DNA of 64,000 nt from Changchengzhania lutea (lineage in GTDB: Bacteria > Bacteroidota > Bacteroidia > Flavobacteriales > Flavobacteriaceae): positions 1,084,001 to 1,148,000 of the forward strand of contig NZ_CP039456.1 in assembly GCF_006974145.1 (NCBI RefSeq). Direction: 5' to 3'. Below, in pieces: positions 50,375 to 57,837 of this stretch. Both the position numbers and the translations under genes were made by a program. Below the pieces are notes generated by a model that saw nothing but the letters and a program-made list of their open reading frames with translations, was not told where the DNA came from and made no database searches. Each line of letters starts with the position of its first letter. The first letter of the stretch is position 1.

Positions 50375-50404
50375 AATTAGACAAACACTTAAAATAGATT
50401 TAAA

Positions 50405-50824
50405 ATGGAGAAAAAAATGTTAGAAAAAAACTTTGACGTACAAAGTATCGGAATCAATGCAAACCACAGAGATGTATTTGAATTTGTTGCTAAACCAGAA
50501 AACTTGCCCTTATGGACAAAAGCCTTCACAAAAGCAGATACTAAATCTGCAATAATGGTTACCCCCAATGGTGAGTTGAGCATTGAAATGGAAACAGTAA
50601 TCTCTAAAGATATGGGAACTGTCGATTGGGTTATGAAGATGCCAGATGGAAGTATCGGAAAGGCATTTTCAAGAGTTTCAGAAAACGGCAATGCAGCTAT
50701 TTATTCATTTATTTTATTAGCACCACCTGTGCCTTTAGAACAATTGGAAGGGGCATTATCAGCCCAGAAACTATTGTTAGCAGATGAATTAGTAAATTTG
50801 AAGAATTTGCTCGAAACAAAGTAA
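50405..50824 (+). CDS. SRPBCC family protein of ECF module 2
   Basis: The 139-residue protein has the SRPBCC pattern: SIGINANHRDVFEFVAKPENLPLWTKAFTKADTK, and TVDWVMKMPDGSIGKAFSRVSENGNAAIYSF. It is the first gene after the second ECF-type promoter, taking the place that the NTF2-like protein has in module 1. Both folds bind small hydrophobic molecules. The sigma factor gene starts 53 bp downstream, with a weak hairpin (GGCCAAGT/ACTTGGTC, 50830-50862) between. Confidence 0.85.
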   Translation: MEKKMLEKNFDVQSIGINANHRDVFEFVAKPENLPLWTKAFTKADTKSAIMVTPNGELSIEMETVISKDMGTVDWVMKMPDGSIGKAFSRVSENGNAAIYSFILLAPPVPLEQLEGALSAQKLLLADELVNLKNLLETK

Positions 50825-50877
50825 AAAACGGCCAAGTTCAGACTTAAATCTTTACTTGGTCATTGAAAAAAGCGGAA

Positions 50878-51756
50878 ATGAAAAGTATGTTTGAAGCTAA
50901 CAATATTAAGGAAGAAGATAATATCCTTATCAACCAGGCTTTGAAAGGCGATAAAGTCGCCCTAGAAAATCTAATTAAAAAACATCAAAATTGGATCTAT
51001 AATGTTGCTCTAGCCATGGTAAGCGACCATAATGATGCTGCCGATATTACACAAGAGGTATTAATAAAATGTATTACAAAATTAGGGACTTTTAAAAACG
51101 AAAGTAACTTTAGAACTTGGTTGTATCGTATTGTCAAAAATCATTTCCTGAATATGAAAAGAGGGAAGTATGAAACCAAACCAATGTCTTTTGACGAATT
51201 CGGAGAAGGACTAGATACCATACCCAATGAATCTTTATCAAATTATATTTATAAAATAGATAAGAATATTCTTATTGAGGAAGCTAAAATAAGTTGCATG
51301 AAAGGGATGCTCCTATGCCTTGATAGGGAACAACGCTTCATTTATATAATTGGCGAACTTTTTGAATTTTCAGATACAATCGGAAGCACGGTAATGGAAA
51401 TTACCAAAGCAAATTTCAGGGTAAAACTTCATAGAGCGAAACAGCAACTTTATAATTTTATGAATGACAAATGTGGATTGGTGAACAAAAAAAATCCGTG
51501 TAGATGTGCCAGAAAAACCACTGGGTTTATTGAAAAGGGCTATGTTGACCCCATAAATCTTCATTTTCAAAAAGAAAGAATTACAACTATTGGGAAGGTG
51601 GCAAACAAAAAGGCAAATGCTTATGACAATGAAGTGATCAATGATTACCAACAGCTATTTCATAATCACCCTTTTGTGCAAAGTCCGGACAATTTAAAAT
51701 CAATTAAAAAGTTGTTATCATCAAAATCGATTAAGGATACTTTTAATTTAGACTAA
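50878..51756 (+). CDS. ECF-type RNA polymerase sigma factor (copy 2)
   Basis: From the ATG at 50878 (MKSMFEANNIKEED) the protein is 292 residues; the frame opens at TTG 50863. It is a clear paralogue of the product at 47469: ALENLIKKHQNWIYNVALAMVSDHNDAADITQEVLIK, FRTWLYRIVKNHFLNMKRG, CLDREQRFIYIIGELFEF and NPCRCARKTTGFIEKGYVDP. The C-terminal extension with the CxC motif and HPFVQSPDNLKSIKKLLSS end is conserved. It probably drives transcription from its own GTAAC/GTCTA promoter. Confidence 0.92.
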   Translation: MKSMFEANNIKEEDNILINQALKGDKVALENLIKKHQNWIYNVALAMVSDHNDAADITQEVLIKCITKLGTFKNESNFRTWLYRIVKNHFLNMKRGKYETKPMSFDEFGEGLDTIPNESLSNYIYKIDKNILIEEAKISCMKGMLLCLDREQRFIYIIGELFEFSDTIGSTVMEITKANFRVKLHRAKQQLYNFMNDKCGLVNKKNPCRCARKTTGFIEKGYVDPINLHFQKERITTIGKVANKKANAYDNEVINDYQQLFHNHPFVQSPDNLKSIKKLLSSKSIKDTFNLD

Positions 51757-51852
51757 AACACACTTTAAAGTTGAGTATATCAATAAAATAATTATGGTCA
51801 CTCATCGTACAATATATCCTTGATTCTATTTACACGCTTTATGAGATAGTCC

Positions 51853-51909
51853 TCTTACGAAAATCCTCGCGGATTTTCTTCTATTCGGTTTGTATAAGAA
51901 AGACCTAAA
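51853..51909. repeat. Inter-gene repeat E3
   Basis: The hairpin AAAATCC-TCGC-GGATTTT (51860-51877) is followed by the CTTCTATTCGGTTTGTATAA segment shared with E2. It lies between the ends of the convergent ECF and AraC genes and can also serve as their shared terminator. Confidence 0.65.
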
Positions 51910-52875
51910 CTATACCTCAAAAAAAGCATCCCACCTTTTAACTGCATGTAAGTATGAGCTTGGTTCGGAATAACCTAAAATATGTGCAATATCTTGTGTT
52001 TTCATTTGCTTTCCTTTTGCCAAGTAATAAGAAAGTTCTCTTTTAACATCATCTGAAATTTTTCTAAATGACAGTCCTTCTTCCGTAAGTTTTCTTTGAA
52101 TTGTTCGGTCACTTAACGGAAATTGTTTTGAAATTTGTTCAAACGTTGGGAGTTCAGGACAACACATATTCAAAATCATATTTCTTACTTGTAAGGAAAA
52201 ATTCTTGTAACCTATCTTTTCACTATTTATCATCATTAAAAATTTTGGCAATAAGTACTCGATCTCTTTTACACGCTTTCTGTTAATTTCAGTACCTAGA
52301 ACTTTATTCCTCAAAATAATTAAATGTGAATTTCCTTTTTGGATATTTGAATTTAACAATGAGGAGTATTCATCAACGTCAGAATATGGTAATTGAAGCA
52401 GGGGATAATCATCATCAATTAACATCAATTTCAGCTCTCGATAGATAAAGCAAAAGGCAGTATCTAAAGTATGTTTTTTTAATATTTCATCTTCTAAAGT
52501 ACAATCTAAACGCAATGTGTAGTATTCTACATTTTGAGAAATAACTAGAGATACAAGAGGAAAGGTTGAGTCAAGATAATTTTGCAATAATATAACTGCT
52601 TGCTCTATACTTGAGGCATTTAGAGATAGCTCTGCGATGAGGCCTAAAGCTTTTATATTAAGATAACTGCCATAATACAATCCAAAATATGGATTGTTTA
52701 TCTTGTGTATAAGAACTTCTAATATTTCTAAATATTCCGAATCACTAACCCAATTATTTGAATTACAAACATCAAGCTCTCTTTCAATCAAATATTGTCT
52801 TAAAGTAAACTCATCAAAACCTTGACTAGTACCATAAAAAAATAGATTTGCAATATGCGGTGCTAAAATTCTCAT
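51910..52875 (-). CDS. AraC family regulator of the OruR/arabinose-binding-like type
   Basis: The 321-residue protein has a long N-terminal domain of the PF12625-like type (SDSEYLEILEVLIHKINNPYFGLYYGS ... SLNASSIEQAVILLQNYL) and a C-terminal AraC HTH (FEQISKQFPLSDRTIQRKLTEEGLSF, then IAHILGYSEPSSYLHAVKRW). Such regulators respond to small organic effectors. It faces the ECF module and is divergent from the membrane SRPBCC gene at 52973 (97 bp), which it may control. Confidence 0.88.
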   Translation of the reverse strand: MRILAPHIANLFFYGTSQGFDEFTLRQYLIERELDVCNSNNWVSDSEYLEILEVLIHKINNPYFGLYYGSYLNIKALGLIAELSLNASSIEQAVILLQNYLDSTFPLVSLVISQNVEYYTLRLDCTLEDEILKKHTLDTAFCFIYRELKLMLIDDDYPLLQLPYSDVDEYSSLLNSNIQKGNSHLIILRNKVLGTEINRKRVKEIEYLLPKFLMMINSEKIGYKNFSLQVRNMILNMCCPELPTFEQISKQFPLSDRTIQRKLTEEGLSFRKISDDVKRELSYYLAKGKQMKTQDIAHILGYSEPSSYLHAVKRWDAFFEV

Positions 52876-52972
52876 TTATTTAAACGTAAAGATTGGCGTA
52901 AAATATCAATAAAACAAGTTTTATTCAATCTAATTTTACACCATACAACAATCTAATTAATAAAACAGAAAT

Positions 52973-53827
52973 ATGAATACATCACAAAAAGCGACAAAGT
53001 TAAATGCTATAACTACCCTTATATCAGGTGTTGGAATTTTAGTTTTTCAAAAACAATTAATGAATGTTTTTGAAATAACAAGTAGTATTCCTTTTCTTAT
53101 AGTTGGCGGAGTAATTACTTTTTTTTCATTAACAATGTTTTTTGAAATAAAAAAACAAAGAGCATTAGCCATTTTGTGGATAATTGTTCAAGACACCTTA
53201 TTCGTTTTGGTAAGTATTTATATACTTATTACACGACCTTTTGAGATTTCAGACACAGGATATCTATTAGTTGAACTGTTTATAATTCCCATTGTTTTTT
53301 TTATTATTTACCAATCCATTGGTTTGTCAAAACTAGATTCAATAAAGGGTTCTAATAAAAAATTCATGTCCTTTCAAAGAAAAGTAAAAGCGAGTAAAAC
53401 TGATGTATGGAACATCATCTCAGACATTGAGAACTATCATAAAGTAGCTTCTAACATTGATAATGTGAAAATTATTTCAGGCGAGGGAGAAGGAATGATT
53501 CGTTCTTGTTCCCACGGTAAAGATAGTTGGTCTGAAACGTGTATTCTATGGGAAAACGAAAAACAATATTCTTTTTTAATCGATACCAAAGCACCTGATT
53601 ACCCATATCCTTTTAAAACCTTGAAAGGAATTTGGAAGGTTGATGAAATTGGAACTAGTAATTCTGAAATTACCATGGAATTTGAATTTGAATATTCGAA
53701 GAAAATTCATAACATAATATTGCATCCACTATTGAAATTAAAGTTTACCAAAGTTTGTTTAGAAATAATGGACAATTGGCAATCAATATTGGAAACAAAA
53801 GTACGAAAGCACAACAAAGATGTATAA
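52973..53827 (+). CDS. Four-helix membrane domain fused to an SRPBCC domain
   Basis: The 284-residue protein has about four N-terminal membrane helices (residues 9-27, 39-58, 66-88, 95-117). A cytosolic SRPBCC domain starts at about residue 128: SFQRKVKASKTDVWNIISDIENYHKVASNIDNVKIISG, GMIRSCSHGKDSWSE and FKTLKGIWKVD. A membrane-bound ligand-binding protein fits. It is divergent from the AraC gene, its likely regulator. Confidence 0.8.
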   Translation: MNTSQKATKLNAITTLISGVGILVFQKQLMNVFEITSSIPFLIVGGVITFFSLTMFFEIKKQRALAILWIIVQDTLFVLVSIYILITRPFEISDTGYLLVELFIIPIVFFIIYQSIGLSKLDSIKGSNKKFMSFQRKVKASKTDVWNIISDIENYHKVASNIDNVKIISGEGEGMIRSCSHGKDSWSETCILWENEKQYSFLIDTKAPDYPYPFKTLKGIWKVDEIGTSNSEITMEFEFEYSKKIHNIILHPLLKLKFTKVCLEIMDNWQSILETKVRKHNKDV

Positions 53828-53837
53828 AAGCAATACA

Positions 53838-54113
53838 ATATGGGTAATGGTTCCCATTTCGAACACGATGAAAAACACTTTGCTAACCTCGAACTTGACT
53901 TTGTGGAAAAACGTATTTGCCGTAGCTTATTTGTGATGTGAGCAGATACTGCAAGTGCGTGAGAAATCTTTCCCCATCTGAGATTTTTTATGACCACATT
54001 TGAGACGTTCAAAACCCTCATTCCATTTAATCCAAACCAAATATTCTTTACAATCTTCACCGGTTTTGAACCAATCAGAACTCCAGGAGGTTCTGACCCT
54101 TGAAAATATTCAT
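53838..54113 (-). mobile_element. Decayed IS1595 (ISXO2-like) transposase N-terminus
   Basis: The minus strand from ATG 54113 reads MNIFKGQNLLEF, then after a 2-nt slip DWFKTGEDCKEYLVWIKWNEGF, then the zinc-finger remains ERLKCGHKKSQ and RTCSICSHHK, a TAA stop, and ATANTFFHKVKFEV. This order (N-terminal helix, Cys-rich zinc ribbon, SATANTLFHKVKF-type start of the DDE core) is that of IS1595 family transposases. The catalytic part is missing. It is a dead fragment about 280 bp long. Confidence 0.7.
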
Positions 54114-54253
54114 AATATACCGATATTCATTGATTTTAAAGATATGAGGTTAAATACTGACCTTAATTTTAAATTAGTTTTCCAAATCCTTTATATATAC
54201 CATAAATTGCACCATGCTTTAAAAATGGTGTTCCAAAGGATGCAAAAAATAAA

Positions 54254-55663
54254 TTATGGTTTTTGTAATGTGATTTTTAGCTTAATCCACTCCATAAAAT
54301 CAATATAGTCCAATACATTGTTAGAAATCTGCTCTTTCTCTAAACTTTGGTGAAGTATGGCAAAAGAATTTACTAACTCCTTTTTATTGGTAATATCAAT
54401 GCTATTAGATAAAAATTTTAAAAGCAACTTCTCGTAAGCTTCTATTACTTTTTGTTTCTTCAAATAGCGCCGCATGGCATCAACATAATAGCGCAATACA
54501 AAGACGTTTTTTAATTCAAAATGGATTAACAAATTCAACCAATACGTATAAGTAATCAAGTCCGAACGATGATATTTTTCTTTTCCATTTAAAATAATAT
54601 TGACCCATTTTAATGAAGCCTTGTAGTCAGTATTTAAAAAAAATAAATGAGAAAATTGAAATCTAAATGAAAGTAGATAATTTTTGGGGACCTTGCTATA
54701 ATGCAAGTTTATATAAGCACATATTTCGTCAATAAGTCCAATCCCTTTAATCAAATCGTTTTGAGTTCTATAAATTTCTATTTCAATATTATATGCGCGC
54801 AAAATTTCTTTAATCAATGAAGCCGATTGATTTTTAATTTTTGTTGTAAAAACTTTTAGTTTGTTAAGTGTTTCAATAGCAATATCAAATTGATTCCTAA
54901 AAGTTAAATAGGCTAAATAGGTGTTAACAATAGAGCAATAAGTAGTAGCATATTCCGATTTTAGGTCAGGTTTGTCTTCCCAAATCTCAATGAGTTTTAG
55001 TAAACGGTGATGTTCATCATCGGAGTTTCCATTTCTAATGGCCTTTTGATATTGATGCAACTCATAAAGAGTATAATGATGTATGTTTTCTACATTCTTA
55101 AAAGATATTGAGAACTGCTCTGGATTTATATTGGCTAGTATCAAATCGGTATAATCAATACTAATAGATAATAGTTCTTTTTGCCTTTCAGTAAGACGCT
55201 TAATAGTTTCCCAATCTTGAGGAAATAAACTTTGATGTATTTTCCGTTTCCAATCAATTATCTGAATATGCAACGTATTTAATTGAAATTGAATCGCTTT
55301 TTTTTCGGCACGCTGTAATTCACTCTGGCAAATTTCATATAAACCTTTGTTATAAAGAATCTCCACATTTCTTAAAATGTCAATAAGTTCAGACTGAACA
55401 GATAGTTGTGAATGATAATTACGTAATGAGTTTAAAATTTTATGCTTTAAATAATTCTTTATGGTCGTAAACTGTTTAATAAAAGCTCTGTTCTTAAACT
55501 TGGCCTTAATCTGTACCTCATCATATAAGTCCTGTTTATCAATAGCATCAAAAACCAATAAGAATCGAGAAGAACCGTTTGCCTGATTTTTTAAATTAAA
55601 ATAACGCTTTTCACTTTTAGTTAAAGATTTTATCAAATAAAAAAGCTCTTCATTTTTTTTCAT
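54254..55663 (-). CDS. Large all-helical protein of unknown function
   Basis: The 469-residue protein is nearly all helical and Leu/Lys-rich, and begins MKKNEELFYLIKSLTKSEKRYFNLKNQ, a start conserved in a group of Bacteroidetes proteins. The body looks like TPR/HEAT-type repeats (LRAYNIEIEIYRTQNDLIKGIGLIDEICAYI ...). No catalytic motif, signal or membrane segment is visible. It is divergent from the VOC gene. A scaffold or regulatory role is possible but unproven. Confidence 0.72.
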   Translation of the reverse strand: MKKNEELFYLIKSLTKSEKRYFNLKNQANGSSRFLLVFDAIDKQDLYDEVQIKAKFKNRAFIKQFTTIKNYLKHKILNSLRNYHSQLSVQSELIDILRNVEILYNKGLYEICQSELQRAEKKAIQFQLNTLHIQIIDWKRKIHQSLFPQDWETIKRLTERQKELLSISIDYTDLILANINPEQFSISFKNVENIHHYTLYELHQYQKAIRNGNSDDEHHRLLKLIEIWEDKPDLKSEYATTYCSIVNTYLAYLTFRNQFDIAIETLNKLKVFTTKIKNQSASLIKEILRAYNIEIEIYRTQNDLIKGIGLIDEICAYINLHYSKVPKNYLLSFRFQFSHLFFLNTDYKASLKWVNIILNGKEKYHRSDLITYTYWLNLLIHFELKNVFVLRYYVDAMRRYLKKQKVIEAYEKLLLKFLSNSIDITNKKELVNSFAILHQSLEKEQISNNVLDYIDFMEWIKLKITLQKP

Positions 55664-55767
55664 TCGTTCTACGTATATTAGAATCCTATGTTTTTGTAAA
55701 AATAGAACAATAATAATATACTTTTAAAACTAAATTTGAAAACTGTTTAATCACAAAAAATAATAAT

Positions 55768-56130
55768 ATGTCAAATGCAATTAATTGGTTCGAGCTACCA
55801 AGTACAAATTTTGAGAGAGCTGTAAAATTTTATAGCAAAGTTTTAGGTTCTGAATTACAACCCATGGAAATGGATTTTAAAATGGCTTTTTTACCACATT
55901 CAGAGGGTGGTGTTGGAGGCTGTATCACGCACGGTAATGGCAACAAGCCTTCTAAAGAAGGGTCTTTTGTTTATCTTAATGGAGGTGATGATTTAAGCAA
56001 ACCTTTAAGCAAAGTTGAAAAAGCAGGTGGCGAGGTGGTAATGGCAAAAACAGCTATAGGAGAAAACGGCTTTATGGCTGTGTTTTTAGATACCGAAGGC
56101 AACAGAGTGGCATTTCATTCTATGGGATGA
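55768..56130 (+). CDS. VOC family (glyoxalase-like) protein
   Basis: The 120-residue protein has the VOC pattern: AINWFELPSTNFERAVKFYSKVLGSELQPMEM, then GGVGGCITHG and ENGFMAVFLDTEGNRVAFHSM. The metal positions of canonical VOC enzymes (His/Glu) are only partly evident. Members range from glyoxalase I to dioxygenases and resistance proteins. It is divergent from the long helical gene and convergent with the HxlR regulator. Confidence 0.88.
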   Translation: MSNAINWFELPSTNFERAVKFYSKVLGSELQPMEMDFKMAFLPHSEGGVGGCITHGNGNKPSKEGSFVYLNGGDDLSKPLSKVEKAGGEVVMAKTAIGENGFMAVFLDTEGNRVAFHSMG

Positions 56131-56139
56131 AAAATCAAG

Positions 56140-56164
56140 AAGCTCACTCAAGTGAGCTTTTTTC
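56140..56164. terminator. Bidirectional terminator between VOC and hxlR-type genes
   Basis: AAGCTCAC-TCAA-GTGAGCTT forms a perfect 8-bp stem followed by a run of T's, with A's on the other side. It sits in the 36-bp gap between the convergent VOC and HxlR genes. Confidence 0.85.
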
Positions 56165-56166
56165 AT

Positions 56167-56589
56167 CTATCCAGTAACTTTCTCTAACTCAAGTTCAAGT
56201 TCTTTCTTCCGCTTTTTTTGGTAATTCAATTCAGGGTCAGAGATGTCCTTTACATGTGCTTTATCATTATCGTTTACTGTCCGATGATTAACAGACCAAG
56301 CAGCCATTTCAATCATTATGGGCATTAAATCTATGCCAGCCTTAGTTAAGGTGTAAATATTTTTTTGTTTGTGGTTTGGGTCGTCGGTTTTAACGACAAT
56401 ACCAGACTCTTCTAATTTATTCAATCTATCGGCTAAAATATTAGTAGCAATCCCTTCTTCAGAGCTTAACAATTCTCTAAAATAGCGTTTACCAACAAAC
56501 ATTAAATCTCTTATTATCAATAAAGTCCATTTATCACCAAATACTTCAAGATATTGATTTACTGGACAATCAGATTTTAATTCTTTCAT
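56167..56589 (-). CDS. HxlR family winged-helix regulator
   Basis: The 140-residue protein has the HxlR pattern: CPVNQYLEVFGDKWTLLIIRDLMFVGKRYFRELLSSEEGIATNILADRLNKLEESGIV. Cys8 is the redox-sensitive cysteine position in several members. It is divergent from the small 42-residue gene and the SRPBCC gene at 56858, with TTGCA-rich repeats between, and most likely represses them in response to aldehydes or thiol stress. Confidence 0.9.
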   Translation of the reverse strand: MKELKSDCPVNQYLEVFGDKWTLLIIRDLMFVGKRYFRELLSSEEGIATNILADRLNKLEESGIVVKTDDPNHKQKNIYTLTKAGIDLMPIMIEMAAWSVNHRTVNDNDKAHVKDISDPELNYQKKRKKELELELEKVTG

Positions 56590-56650
56590 TATGTGATTTT
56601 ATTTTAAAAGCAGTTGCAGAATAAAATTAGTTTTATATATTTGTAACTAA

Positions 56651-56672
56651 TTGCAATATGCAACCAGTTGCA
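56651..56672. promoter_or_regulatory. Probable HxlR operator
   Basis: TTGCAATATGCAA (56651-56663) is a palindrome (TTGCA-ATA-TGCAA) followed by AGTTGCA (56666-56672). Another AGTTGCA lies at 56612-56618. The position between the divergent HxlR and small-protein genes fits an autoregulatory operator. Confidence 0.5.
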
Positions 56673-56706
56673 AATATACAAATAATGTACTAAAAAATAA
56701 TAAATT

Positions 56707-56835
56707 ATGAAAAATCAAAAGAAGATTATAATTAATACAGATCAGTCTGAACCTTATAAAGGTTTAAGCGATAATTGGGATAATACTTTAAATAAACTAA
56801 AAAAATATCTCAACACTAGTAAATCAAAAAATTAA
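56707..56835 (+). CDS. 42-residue protein upstream of the SRPBCC gene
   Basis: An ATG at 56707 encodes MKNQKKIIINTDQSEPYKGL followed by SDNWDNTLNKLKKYLNTSKSKN and a TAA at 56833. It is basic and helical at the end. It lies 22 bp before the SRPBCC gene and shares its presumed HxlR-controlled promoter. No family is recognised. Support is its clean frame, plausible start and operon position. Confidence 0.55.
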   Translation: MKNQKKIIINTDQSEPYKGLSDNWDNTLNKLKKYLNTSKSKN

Positions 56836-56857
56836 AATCTATCTAAAAAATAAGAAA

Positions 56858-57310
56858 ATGAACTATCAAAACAATCAATTAATAAAATCAAGTCAAGAAA
56901 AAGCATTTAATGCTGTATTGAGTCATATTCCGCTATGGTGGGGCAAAATAGACAATATTAATCTTCAAAAAGTCGGCGATCAATTCTCAATATTCTTTGA
57001 GGAAAACACAGTTTGGAAGTTTGAAATAACCAAAATAAGTCCTAATAAAGAGATTAGATGGAAATGTATTGAAGCATACCATATTATTACAGGTCTTGAT
57101 GATATTGAAACCGAGTGGCTAAATACCGAGCTTATTTGGAAATTCTCTGAATCGGATACCAAAAATCAAATCCTTTTGTCTTTCGAACACAAAGGACTTT
57201 CACCTCAATTAAACTGCTATGAGGCTTGTAATAATGGCTGGAATTATTTTGTAGGAAGCTTGAAGTTATTACTCGAAACTGGCAAAGGAACTCCAAATAT
57301 TGTTGAATAA
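56858..57310 (+). CDS. SRPBCC (AHSA1-type) protein
   Basis: The 150-residue protein has the AHSA1-like pattern: NQLIKSSQEKAFNAVLSHIPLWWGKIDNINLQKVGDQFSIFF, then WKFEITKISPNKEIRWKCIEAYH and a C-terminal NNGWNYFVGSLKLLLETGKG helix typical of START-like proteins. It would bind a small ligand. It is preceded by the 42-residue gene and regulated probably by the divergent HxlR gene. Confidence 0.82.
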   Translation: MNYQNNQLIKSSQEKAFNAVLSHIPLWWGKIDNINLQKVGDQFSIFFEENTVWKFEITKISPNKEIRWKCIEAYHIITGLDDIETEWLNTELIWKFSESDTKNQILLSFEHKGLSPQLNCYEACNNGWNYFVGSLKLLLETGKGTPNIVE

Positions 57311-57474
57311 AAATAATTTTAAAAAAAGCAACAAAATGAACACAAAATTAGACACCCTATTAAAGCCGTATGACTATCACGATATACTTTTATAATCGAC
57401 AGAGAATCTGCTGTCATAGGGAAATTGGCCTTTTTAAGGAAAATATTGGGCTATCCAGCAATGAAATATAATAT

Positions 57475-57628
57475 TATGAACAATCAATTATTAACAAACA
57501 AAACAGCACTAAAAAGGCTACCATCTCAATCTGAAACCTCCAATTTATTAGTTTTTGCAGCTTCAAATATGGCAAGTTACATGACAGGCACAATTTTTAA
57601 TAATTCTGGAGGGCATATTTTAGAGTAA
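57475..57628 (+). pseudogene. Remnant of a short-chain dehydrogenase
   Basis: The frame contains KTALKRLPSQSETSNLLVFAASNMASYMTGTIFNNSGG, the end of a short-chain dehydrogenase (LKRLP..., FxASxxASYMTG motif). The Rossmann core and the YxxxK are absent, and the upstream 160 bp shows no matching frame. It is what is left of an SDR gene next to the HxlR-SRPBCC cluster, a common pairing. From here to 57837 no gene is seen. Confidence 0.65.
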
Positions 57629-57837
57629 TACATTAGAAGCCTATGTTTTTTATAACTTAGATTTAAATAATAGCATGGTGTGATATAATTTAGCTTACAA
57701 ATTAATGACCCGTTTTTGTCTCCTTTCATAGAAGTTGAATCGTCTATTACAAAACGGGAAATGTAAAATGCGCCTTTTAATGAATTTTATTAAGTCTTAA
57801 TAACAAAAAAACATCATAATCAAAACTATATCAGATA

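Noticed and set aside
53707-54060. Minus-strand frame of 117 residues overlapping the end of the SRPBCC gene
   Set aside because: Another frame of the same DNA matches an IS1595 transposase remnant, which explains the sequence better.
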